From: CAVTWD01 sp963738325
Lineage (GTDB): Bacteria > Actinomycetota > Acidimicrobiia > Acidimicrobiales > Ilumatobacteraceae
Direction of reading: 5' to 3'
Assembly (NCBI GenBank): GCA_963738325.1
Contig: CAVTWD010000001.1
Span: 434,001-498,000, forward strand
Length of the DNA stretch: 64,000 nucleotides
The translations under genes and the position numbers were made by a program. Positions 37,017 through 44,693 of the stretch are shown here, piece after piece. The notes under the pieces were generated by a model that searched no databases, was not told the DNA's origin, and saw nothing but the letters and a program-made list of their open reading frames with translations. Every line of letters begins with the position of its first letter. Positions within the stretch are counted from its first letter, which is position 1.

Positions 37017-38384
37017 TCAGGCGCGCCCGGACTGGATGATGATGGCCGAGACGGCCAGTCCCACGCCGAGCGCAGCCAGCGCCACCGTCCTGCGACCTTG
37101 CCGGAGCGCCGAGTCGATGGCCACCGCGGTGACGAGCACCACCCCGACGACGATGTCCTGCGACGGCGAGTCGATCTTGAGCAACACCATGCCCGAGCGG
37201 AGCGACTGCATGATGATCGCACCCAGTACGGCCCCCGTGATCGTTCCGATGCCGCCGGCGAACGACGTGCCACCGATGACCGCAGCCGCGATGACATCGA
37301 GCTCGTTCTGCACGCCGAGGCCGGTGACCGCGGCGTTGAGCCGGGCCGTCTGGATGGCTGCGCTCACCGCACAGAGCACGCCCATCAGGACGAAGGTCAG
37401 CATGACGGTCCGGCGGGTGTTGATGCCCCCGAGCTCGGCGGCCTCGGGGTTCCCGCCGTAGGCGAACACGTAGCGACCGAAACGACGGCGCTTGGCGAGG
37501 TAGCTCATCACGAGTGTCACGCCGATGAGGATGACGACCGGATACGCCACCCCTGTTGCTTCGTGGGTGACCGGCGAGGTGTAGGCGTTCGCGACCAGCC
37601 CGACCCCGAGCAGCACCGCGGCGCACCCGGCCACGCCCAACGCGACCTCGGCCCACATCGGGCGCACGGCGAGGTCGTAACGCCTGCGGCCCCGGCGGGC
37701 CAAGTACAAGCTCAGGACGATGCCCGCGCAGGCGATGACCGCGAGCAGCCAACTCTTCCAGTCGCCGAGCGCCCCCTTGGAGCCCCCGCCGAGCAACTGG
37801 AACGTCTCGTTGAGCGGGGCCAGCGTCTGGCCCTGCTTGCTCCCCATGCGGAAGATGGCTCCCCGCCAGACGAGGTACCCGCCGAGGGTGACGATGAAGG
37901 CCGGCACTCCCACGTAGGCCACGATGAAGCCCTGGATGGAACCGGCGAGCGCGCCGAGCAGGAGGCCGAAGGCGATTGCGATGACCCAGACATACGACTT
38001 GTCCGAGAGGCCGCCGATGGTCACGTGGATCCCGAAGAAGGCGAAGATGCCGTCCGTCTGGACGAGGGCCATCGCGTAGCCGAGGAAGCCGAGCAGCGAG
38101 CCGACCGAGAGGTCGATGTTGCGCGACACGATGATGAGCACCATGCCGGTGGCCATGACCGCGATCGACGTGCTCTGGACCGACAGGTTCCACAGGTTGC
38201 GGGCGGTGAGGAAGTCACCCCCCGACATGATGTTGAAGGCGAGCCAGATCGCGGCGATGGAGAGGACCGTGCCCAGCAGCCGGGTGTCGATCTCGGTCGA
38301 CGACAGCAGCGACCGCCACGACCTCGCGGCCGGGGGTGTGCTCCGCACCCCCGACGCGTCCTTCGGTGTCTCCACCGTGGTCAT
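37017..38384 (-). CDS. xylH: sugar ABC transporter permease, XylH-like
   Basis: 455 residues, larger than RbsC and close to XylH. A soluble N-terminal lead of about 30 residues precedes the first membrane helix. Conserved blocks are FLTARNLWNLSVQSTSIAVM, MVLIIVSRNIDLSVGSLLGF (EAA-like signature of the family), VAYVGVPAFIVTLGGYLVWR and NPEAAELGGINTRRTVMLTF, and IGGTSFAGGIGTITGAVLGA. About ten to twelve hydrophobic segments are present. A hydrophilic insert with a poly-Arg turn (ARRGRRRYD) lies in the middle. It forms the channel for xylose with XylG and XylF. Confidence 0.9.
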   Translation of the reverse strand: MTTVETPKDASGVRSTPPAARSWRSLLSSTEIDTRLLGTVLSIAAIWLAFNIMSGGDFLTARNLWNLSVQSTSIAVMATGMVLIIVSRNIDLSVGSLLGFLGYAMALVQTDGIFAFFGIHVTIGGLSDKSYVWVIAIAFGLLLGALAGSIQGFIVAYVGVPAFIVTLGGYLVWRGAIFRMGSKQGQTLAPLNETFQLLGGGSKGALGDWKSWLLAVIACAGIVLSLYLARRGRRRYDLAVRPMWAEVALGVAGCAAVLLGVGLVANAYTSPVTHEATGVAYPVVILIGVTLVMSYLAKRRRFGRYVFAYGGNPEAAELGGINTRRTVMLTFVLMGVLCAVSAAIQTARLNAAVTGLGVQNELDVIAAAVIGGTSFAGGIGTITGAVLGAIIMQSLRSGMVLLKIDSPSQDIVVGVVLVTAVAIDSALRQGRRTVALAALGVGLAVSAIIIQSGRA

Positions 38385-38470
38385 CAGGCCCCCCTGGTAT
38401 GCGCGTGGAGTCGAGCGTGCCCCCCGCCCGAATCCCGAGCGAGGGGCACGCAGGTATTAGCTGCGCAAGG

Positions 38471-39619
38471 TCAGCAGACCGACACCGAGCCGGCCGCCAC
38501 GCCCTTGCACACGTTCGCCTTCGTGGTCCACCCGGCGTCGAGGACGACGTTCAGGTTCTCCTTGGTGATCGGCTGGGGGGTCAGCAGGATCGACGACACC
38601 TGAACGCCGCCGGGCGTCGTGAACGGCTTGGTGCCGGACACCGTCGACGCGTCGGCGTTCTTGCAGAGCTGGATGGCGGCTTCGCCGGCGGCCTTGCCGA
38701 GCATCCGGGCGTCCTTCCACACGTCGACGGTCTGGGTGCCGAGCGCGATCCGGTTGAGCGCCGGCTGGTCACCGTCCTGGCCGGACACCGGGACCTTGCC
38801 CTGGAGGCCCTGGGCCGTGAGCGCGGCCACGACGCCGCCCGCCATGCCGTCGTTCTCGGACAGCACGGCCTGGACGTTGTTGTTGTTGGCGGTAAGGAAC
38901 TGTTCCGTCTCGGTCTGGGCCTTGGACGGGTCCCAGTTGTCGGTATAGGTCTCGCCGACGATCTTGATGTCGCCCGACTTGACCGCGTCGCCGATCACCT
39001 GGTCGTAGCCACTGCGGAGGAAGTCGGCGTTGGCGTCGGCCTTGTTGCCCTTGATGACGATGTAGTTGCCCTTCGGGACGGCCTTGAACACTTCCTGGGC
39101 TTCCATCTTCCCGACCGTGACGTTGTCGAAGGTGATGTACAGGGCCTGCGGGTCCTCGATGAGGCGGTCGTAGGCAATCACGGGCACGCCGGCCGAGACC
39201 GCTTTCGCCACCGACGGCTTGATGGCCGTGCCGTCCTGGGCGAGGATGATCAGCACCTTGGCGCCCTGCGAGATCAGGTTGTCGACGTTGTTCGCCTGCG
39301 TCTCCGCCGACGACTTGGCATCGTTCGAGATGTACGTGCCGCCACCCGCCGCGATCGCCGCCTTGATGGCGGGCTCGTCCCACTTCGCCCAGCGCTCTTC
39401 CTGGTAGTTGTTCCAGGACACGCCGATCGTGCAGCCCGCGGCACCCCCGCCGCCGGCCGCTGCAGTGGTCGCGGCGCCTGCAGTGGTGGCGGCGCCTGCG
39501 GCGGTCGTCGCCCCGCCTGCCGTCGTGCCGGCGGCACCGCCGTTGCTGCTGCTACTACCGCACGCGGCGAGGACCATCGCCAGGCTTGCACCGGCTACTG
39601 CAACCCGTCCAACTCTCAT
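38471..39619 (-). CDS. xylF: xylose ABC transporter substrate-binding lipoprotein, XylF-like
   Basis: 382 residues. The signal ends at the lipobox LAACG, then a low-complexity linker rich in Thr/Ala/Gly runs to about residue 60. The mature periplasmic-binding fold (type I, sugar) starts CTIGVSWNNYQEERWAKWDE and includes ISNDAKSSAETQANNVDNLI, VPVIAYDRLIEDPQALYITF and AVLSENDGMAGGVVAALTAQ with VSGQDGDQPALNRIALG. These match XylF (YDRLI and SGQDG blocks). A GGGGGAG ribosome-binding site stands 8 bp before the ATG. First gene of the xylFHGA operon; see 39645-39684 for its control region. Confidence 0.9.
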   Translation of the reverse strand: MRVGRVAVAGASLAMVLAACGSSSSNGGAAGTTAGGATTAAGAATTAGAATTAAAGGGGAAGCTIGVSWNNYQEERWAKWDEPAIKAAIAAGGGTYISNDAKSSAETQANNVDNLISQGAKVLIILAQDGTAIKPSVAKAVSAGVPVIAYDRLIEDPQALYITFDNVTVGKMEAQEVFKAVPKGNYIVIKGNKADANADFLRSGYDQVIGDAVKSGDIKIVGETYTDNWDPSKAQTETEQFLTANNNNVQAVLSENDGMAGGVVAALTAQGLQGKVPVSGQDGDQPALNRIALGTQTVDVWKDARMLGKAAGEAAIQLCKNADASTVSGTKPFTTPGGVQVSSILLTPQPITKENLNVVLDAGWTTKANVCKGVAAGSVSVC

Positions 39620-39644
39620 ACGCTCTCCCCCTTGGTTGAGTGAA

Positions 39645-39684
39645 GCCCGCAGACACTCACAGAACTGCGGGCAGCCAGACTATA
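39645..39684 (-). promoter_or_regulatory. candidate promoter and operator of the xylose operon
   Basis: On the minus strand TATAGT (complement of 39679-39684) is a good -10 element; no convincing -35 is seen. Directly downstream is a perfect 8-bp inverted repeat, GCCCGCAG (39645-39652) and CTGCGGGC (39665-39672), with a 12-bp AT-richer spacer. It covers the expected transcription start, where a repressor would block initiation. It lies 26 bp before the xylF ATG. It could equally be an mRNA leader hairpin. Confidence 0.45.
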
Positions 39685-39819
39685 ACCGGCATCTCTTCGG
39701 GGCCGGGGCGACCGCATGGCCAACCTCCTGGCTGCCCTGGACCGGTCGACAGCGTGCTCCGGGCACGGCGCCAGCCAGCAGCCGTTGGCCGCGGCGCTGG
39801 CTGTGGTTCAATCGGCCTC

Positions 39820-41469
39820 GTGCCAGGCAAGCCGGCCGACGTCGTGCGGCTCCCGAGTTCGTGGCGAGCGCTGCTCGGCGCCTTCGTCGGTTCGGCCGTC
39901 CTCCTGCTGCCCGCGTGCGGGGGGAGCGGCGCGTCGGCTGGCGCCGTGCCTCGCTTCGTCGACGAGACGACGGCGTCCGGCGTGGACCACCGCTACGACG
40001 GAGGGTTCGAGTACTTCGTGGGCGGCGGCGTCGCCGCCTCCGACTGCGACAACGATGGGCGTGACGACCTGTTCCTCGCTGGTGGCAGCCAGCCGGCGGC
40101 GCTATACCACAACAACAGCCCGGTCGGGGGCGCCCTGCGCTTCGCGCGGGTGCCGTCACCGGTCACGGACCTCACCGCGGTCACCGGCGCCTACCCGCTC
40201 GACGTCGACGGCGACGGGAACGTCGACCTCGTCGTGCTCCGGCACGGAGGTGATGTCGTGCTGCGCGGCCTCGGTGGCTGCCGCTTCGAGGACGCCACGC
40301 AGCAACTCGGGATCAACGTCCCCCCTGGCTGGACGACGGCCTTCAGCGCCACGTGGGAGGGCACGAACAAGCTGCCGACCCTCGCCTTCGGCCGGTACCT
40401 CGTGCCCGGCGAGGATCGGTGCGACGTGAGTTGGCTCGTACGGCCCGACGCGTCCGGTTCCCGGTATGGCGCTCCGATCGCGCTCTCACCCGGGTACTGC
40501 GCCTTGTCGATGCTCTTCAGCGATTGGAGCCACTCTGGGCGCCGCGATCTGCGCGTGTCGAACGACCGCCACTACTACACCGGCGGCGAGGAGCAGCTCT
40601 GGCGGATCGCACCGGGCGAGCCGCCGACGGCATACACCGAGGCCGACGGCTGGCGGCCGTTGCAGATCTGGGGCATGGGCATCGCGAGCCAGGACATCAC
40701 AGGCGACGGCCTCCCTGAGGTGTTCCTGACGAGCCAGGGCGACAACAAGCTGCAGACGCTCGCGACAGGCCCGGCGCACCCCGACTACCGCGACATCGCG
40801 CTCAAGCGAGGCGTGACGGCGCAACAACCCTTCGTCGGCGGCGATGTCCTGCCGTCCACCGCATGGCATCCGGAGTTCGCCGATGTGAACAACGACGGCG
40901 TGGACGATCTGCTCGTCACGAAAGGCAACGTCGACGCCGAGCTCGACCAGGCGAGCCGCGACCCGAGCAACCTGTTCATCGGCCAAACGGATGGCTCCTT
41001 CGCCGAGGGAGCCGAGGCCGCCGGCATCGTCGACTACCAACGGGCGCGCGGCGCCGCGATCGCCGACCTCAACCTCGACGGCCTGCCCGACGTGGTCATC
41101 GTCCATCGTCGGGCGAACGTCACGCTGTGGCGCAACATCGGCAGCGGGAAGGCGGACAAGCCGGCGACCATGGGCCATTGGATCGACGTGCGGCTGCAGC
41201 AGCCGTCACCGAACACCGACGCCGTGGGGGCATGGCTCGACGTCAAGGCCGGCGACCACACGGACACGCGTGAGATCACTGTCGGCGGCGGCCACGTCAG
41301 CGGGGAGAGCGGCTGGCTCCACGAGGGCATCGGCTCGGCGACCGGCGCCGAGGTGCGCGTGCAGTGGCCCGACGGCAGCTTCGGGCCGTGGATGACGGTG
41401 CCCGCCGACCAGCGGGTGAGCATCGTGCGTGGCGACACCGCGCCGCGGGCTTGGGCACCGACGGGGTGA
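39820..41469 (+). CDS. UnbV/ASPIC-domain FG-GAP repeat lipoprotein (CRTAC1-like)
   Basis: 549 residues from GTG 39820. A signal with lipobox LLPACGGSG predicts a surface lipoprotein. The body is a beta-propeller with calcium-binding VCBS/FG-GAP blades: DCDNDGRDDLFLAG, DVDGDGNVDLVVLR, DITGDGLPEVFLTS, DVNNDGVDDLLVTK and DLNLDGLPDVVIVH. The C-terminal 110 residues are an ASPIC/UnbV domain (WLDVKAGDHTDTREITVGGG, VRVQWPDGSFGPWMTVPADQ). UnbV is named from enediyne biosynthesis cassettes, where its role is unclear; homologues also occur without enediyne genes. It is followed 8 bp later by the M24-like gene, and an UnbU homologue lies beyond, so the three may act together. Confidence 0.85.
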   Translation: MPGKPADVVRLPSSWRALLGAFVGSAVLLLPACGGSGASAGAVPRFVDETTASGVDHRYDGGFEYFVGGGVAASDCDNDGRDDLFLAGGSQPAALYHNNSPVGGALRFARVPSPVTDLTAVTGAYPLDVDGDGNVDLVVLRHGGDVVLRGLGGCRFEDATQQLGINVPPGWTTAFSATWEGTNKLPTLAFGRYLVPGEDRCDVSWLVRPDASGSRYGAPIALSPGYCALSMLFSDWSHSGRRDLRVSNDRHYYTGGEEQLWRIAPGEPPTAYTEADGWRPLQIWGMGIASQDITGDGLPEVFLTSQGDNKLQTLATGPAHPDYRDIALKRGVTAQQPFVGGDVLPSTAWHPEFADVNNDGVDDLLVTKGNVDAELDQASRDPSNLFIGQTDGSFAEGAEAAGIVDYQRARGAAIADLNLDGLPDVVIVHRRANVTLWRNIGSGKADKPATMGHWIDVRLQQPSPNTDAVGAWLDVKAGDHTDTREITVGGGHVSGESGWLHEGIGSATGAEVRVQWPDGSFGPWMTVPADQRVSIVRGDTAPRAWAPTG

Positions 41470-41476
41470 CGACACG

Positions 41477-42856
41477 GTGAGCAAGCGCACCGCCCGCTTG
41501 GCGGACATCGAGTTGCCCGACTTCGGCATGCCGGCGGCCGAGCCGCTCCCCGCGCCGACCGTCTTCGCCGAGCGCCTGGGTCGCCTCCGATCCGCCATGG
41601 CCGAACGGGGCTACGACCATGTCGTCGTGTGGGCTGACCGGGAGCACAGCGCCAACCTCGCCTACCTGAGCGGGTTCGACCCTCGCTTCGAGGAGGCGAT
41701 CCTGGTCGTCGGGACATCGGGTGAACCAGCCATCCTCGTGGGCAACGAGTGCGCCGGCATGGCCGCGGCCGCGCCCCTGCCGATGCGGCTGGTGACGTTC
41801 CAGGATCTGAGTCTCCCGGGTCAGCCGCGCGAGGACTCGGCGTCGCTGGGCTCGATCCTGCACGACGAGGGGATCCGTGGCGGCAGCCGGGTCGGCGTCG
41901 TGGCCTGGAAGACGTACGCCTCCCGCGACACGATCGAGGCCCCGGCCTTCCTGGTCGACGAGCTCCGACGGGCCACCCCCGCGGGGCTGGTGGACAACGC
42001 GACCGATGTCCTCATCGACCCGGCCGAGGGGCTGCGGGTGATCAATGAAGTCCATCAGCTCGCGGCCTTCGAGTGGGCCGCCTGCCAGACCTCGCAGGCG
42101 GTGCGCCGCGTCCTGACCGGCCTGCAGCCGGGGATGACCGAGCGCGAGTGCGCACGTCTCTTGGCGTGGAACGGCGCGCCACTGTCGTGTCATCTCATGC
42201 TCACGGCCGGCCCTCGGGCGAGGCTCGGGCTGCTCAGCCCGGGTGACCGCGCGATCGAGCGCGGCGATCCCTTCACCATCGCGTTCGGCATCTGGGGCGC
42301 GCTGAACTGCCGGGCGGGCTTCGTCGTGGAGGGCGCGGGCGAGCTCCCGAAGGGGGCGCAGGACTACGTCGAGCGCCTCGTGGCGCCGTACTTCGAGGCG
42401 GTCGCGGAGTGGTACGGCGCGCTGTGCGTCGGCCAGGTCGGTGGCGAGCTGCAGCGGATCGTCGACCGCCACCTGGGCGAGCCGTTCTTCGGCGTCCGCC
42501 TGAACCCCGGCCACCAGCTCCACCTCGACGAGTGGGTCAACTCGCCGGTGTTCCGCGGTTCACGGGTCGAGCTGCGCTCGGGCATGGCCCTGCAGTGCGA
42601 CATCATCCCGGCCACCGGTACGCCGTACTTCACGACGAACATCGAGGACGGGGTCGTGCTGGCCGACGAGACGCTCCGCGCCGAGCTCGCGGCGACGTAT
42701 CCAGGAGCATGGGAGCGCATCCAGGCGCGGCGTCGGTTCATGGGCGAGGCGCTCGGCATCGCGCTGCATGCCGACGTGCTGCCTCTGTCGAACCTCGCCG
42801 GCCACCTGCCGCCGTTCCTGCTCCGTCCCGACTGCGCCATGACCCTCGCCGCCTGA
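41477..42856 (+). CDS. M24 (creatinase/aminopeptidase P-fold) protein with degenerate metal site
   Basis: 459 residues from GTG 41477. The N-terminal creatinase-type domain is clear: RLGRLRSAMAERGYDHVVVW and SANLAYLSGFDPRFEEAILV. The C-terminal pita-bread fold follows (RRVLTGLQPGMTERECARLL). The residues that bind two metals in M24 peptidases are largely replaced. Where DxG...D is expected the text is TIAFGIWGALNCRAGFVVEG, without either Asp. A His remains in NPGHQLHLDEWV and a Glu in TTNIEDGVVL, while the intervening Glu position reads MALQCDIIPATG. It is probably not a peptidase; creatinase-like metal-free chemistry or a binding role is possible. Operonic with the UnbV-like gene (8-bp gap). 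Confidence 0.75.
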   Translation: MSKRTARLADIELPDFGMPAAEPLPAPTVFAERLGRLRSAMAERGYDHVVVWADREHSANLAYLSGFDPRFEEAILVVGTSGEPAILVGNECAGMAAAAPLPMRLVTFQDLSLPGQPREDSASLGSILHDEGIRGGSRVGVVAWKTYASRDTIEAPAFLVDELRRATPAGLVDNATDVLIDPAEGLRVINEVHQLAAFEWAACQTSQAVRRVLTGLQPGMTERECARLLAWNGAPLSCHLMLTAGPRARLGLLSPGDRAIERGDPFTIAFGIWGALNCRAGFVVEGAGELPKGAQDYVERLVAPYFEAVAEWYGALCVGQVGGELQRIVDRHLGEPFFGVRLNPGHQLHLDEWVNSPVFRGSRVELRSGMALQCDIIPATGTPYFTTNIEDGVVLADETLRAELAATYPGAWERIQARRRFMGEALGIALHADVLPLSNLAGHLPPFLLRPDCAMTLAA

Positions 42857-42879
42857 TCGCGACACGACCGCCATGGGCA

Positions 42880-44488
42880 TCAGTGGGTGAGCGGCAGCAC
42901 GGCGACGTCGAGCCATCGCCCGCCTGTGGCTCGGCGCACGACGAACGTCTTGGCGAACGGAGCCGACGCTCGGGCTCGTAGGTGGCCGGCGTTGTAAGTC
43001 TCCGTCGTCACCGTGCCCCGGGACTCGAGACCGAGGCTCAGACCGGTCTGCTTGCCGAAGGGCACGAGGAGGGTGATGTTCACCTCGTCGATCTGGAAGC
43101 GGTCGACGACGGTCGCGCCACTCGCGGCGTCCTGGTGAAGCCGGTCCTTCATCTCGTCGAGCCGGTCACCGTGGTCGACGGCCTCGAGGATCGTCGGGTC
43201 AGACGCGTAGCAGCCCCTGGTTCTCGAGCTGGAGGTTCTCGGCGAGGGTGAGGACGATGTCCCTCGCTCCCGCTCCGCCGATCTCGTGGTTCCAGTCCAA
43301 GACGTCCTGTTCGACGGAGATCGAAGGGAAGGTGGCCGGGTCGACGTCGGGAGCCACCCGGCCCAGCACCTCGGCCGACGGCGGGACGACGACACCGCGA
43401 GCCGGACCTCCGGCGGCCACGATGGCGAGCCCGAGCAGGCTGGCGGCCGCAAGCCCGAGAGCCATCCGAACCCCCATCTGAGGGATCGCGGGTCGGCGTG
43501 AGCGACCGGTCACGAGCCGCAGCAACTCGTCCCGGGTCGCTCGGGCCTCGGGAAGGAGCCGGTCCAGGATCGGGCGACCCGCGCACACGAGGGCAAGGCC
43601 GCCGAGGAGGGCAACCTTGGTCCCGAACTCGTCGGTCTGAGGGGCCATGAGGAGCGTGCTCGCAACCGCGACGAGGAAGCCGAAGACGACCCGGCCGGCA
43701 CGCCCTGAGGGCACGGTCTTGGGGTCCGTGATCATGAAGAACAGGAAGATCAGGAGCTCCGGGGACGTCATGATCACGCGCCAGTAGTCGAAGCCACAGA
43801 CCGGCGCGAACGCCCAGCGGGCGACCATGCAATGACCGGAGGCGGCGAGGACGCCGAGCCCTGCCGCGAGCGTGATCCAGAAGGTTGCCGCCGCAGCAAG
43901 GAGACCGAGCCGGGCGGTGACCAGCAACCCGCCGGCGAGGATGACGGCGTAGGCCAGGATCATCCCGCTGCCGAGGGGCGCCCACCAGAAATCGAGCGGT
44001 TCGGCCCGCGTGCTTCCGAGCACGAGGAAGCTGATGACGAGGCCGATGTTCGAAGGGTTGAACACATGCGAGCCGCGGTACCTGATGAGGTACTTGGTCG
44101 AGAGGGAGAGCGCGGCGACGGCGGCGAACACGTACCAGGCGTGGGTGCTCCAGTGGTCGTTCGGAGGCGTCCCCGGCACGCGGAGGATCAGCGCCACACC
44201 GCTGCCGGTGAGCATGGCGCTCGCCGGCCACACGAAGGCCCGGCGGGCGCGAAACGTCACGGCCACCTCGATGACGGCGCAGGTGAGGATGGCGGCAAGG
44301 ATCTGGGGCACGCTGACCTGGAACCGCAGCTTGAGCTGTCCCAGGACGTGGATCGTGAGGATGACGGCCGCGACGTGCAACCGCGGATCGCGGATGCTCG
44401 GCAGTGTCACGGGGTAGGCAGTCCTGCCGACCGTGAGCGTTCGGCTGTTCACATCCTCCCCCGCGGCGACTTCATCGGTCGCTGGCAT
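42880..44488 (-). CDS. UnbU-like NqrB/RnfD-family membrane protein with C-terminal soluble domain, one frameshift
   Basis: ATG 44488 opens MPATDEVAAGEDVNSRTLTV, then YPVTLPSIRDPRLHVAAVIL and about ten hydrophobic helices. FNPSNIGLVISFLVLG is the NPSN block of NqrB/RnfD and UnbU proteins (flavin attachment in NqrB is at a downstream Thr; I cannot assign one here). ITDPKTVPSGRAGRVVFGF is the conserved DPxTxP loop. After about residue 340 a soluble extracytoplasmic domain follows (FPSISVEQDVLDWNHEIGGA). One frame ends LLRV at 43199; another continues ASDPTILEAVDHGDRLDEMK to 42880, and the total is one base over 536 codons. It could be one protein with an indel. Convergent with the M24-like gene. 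Confidence 0.75.
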
Positions 44489-44693
44489 GTTATGGCCGCC
44501 ACTGCTGCGCTCGGGCCGCGCGTCGCGCCCGCCATCGACGAGGTAACGGACACTGGTCGAGGCCCGAGGACGCGAGCCAACCGCTCGCCAACTTGCACCG
44601 TTCGCCGCCAATCCCGATGATACGTGCACCAAGCGGCTTCCATTTGCAGGCGGATGGCTCGCGCCGCCAGGACGGTAGTGACGACGGAACGAG

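Noticed and set aside
36048..38603. 851-codon plus-strand frame opposite xylG and xylH
   Set aside because: His/Asp/Arg-rich composition and no motifs; the minus strand carries complete ABC transporter genes.
39425..39560. GC-rich Thr/Ala/Gly repeat in xylF as a mobile or regulatory repeat
   Set aside because: It encodes the flexible linker after the lipobox, normal for actinobacterial solute-binding lipoproteins.
43197..43201. TGA at the end of the first UnbU-like frame as a second selenocysteine codon
   Set aside because: The sequence after it in the same frame is not protein-like; the continuation is in another frame, so it is an indel rather than read-through.
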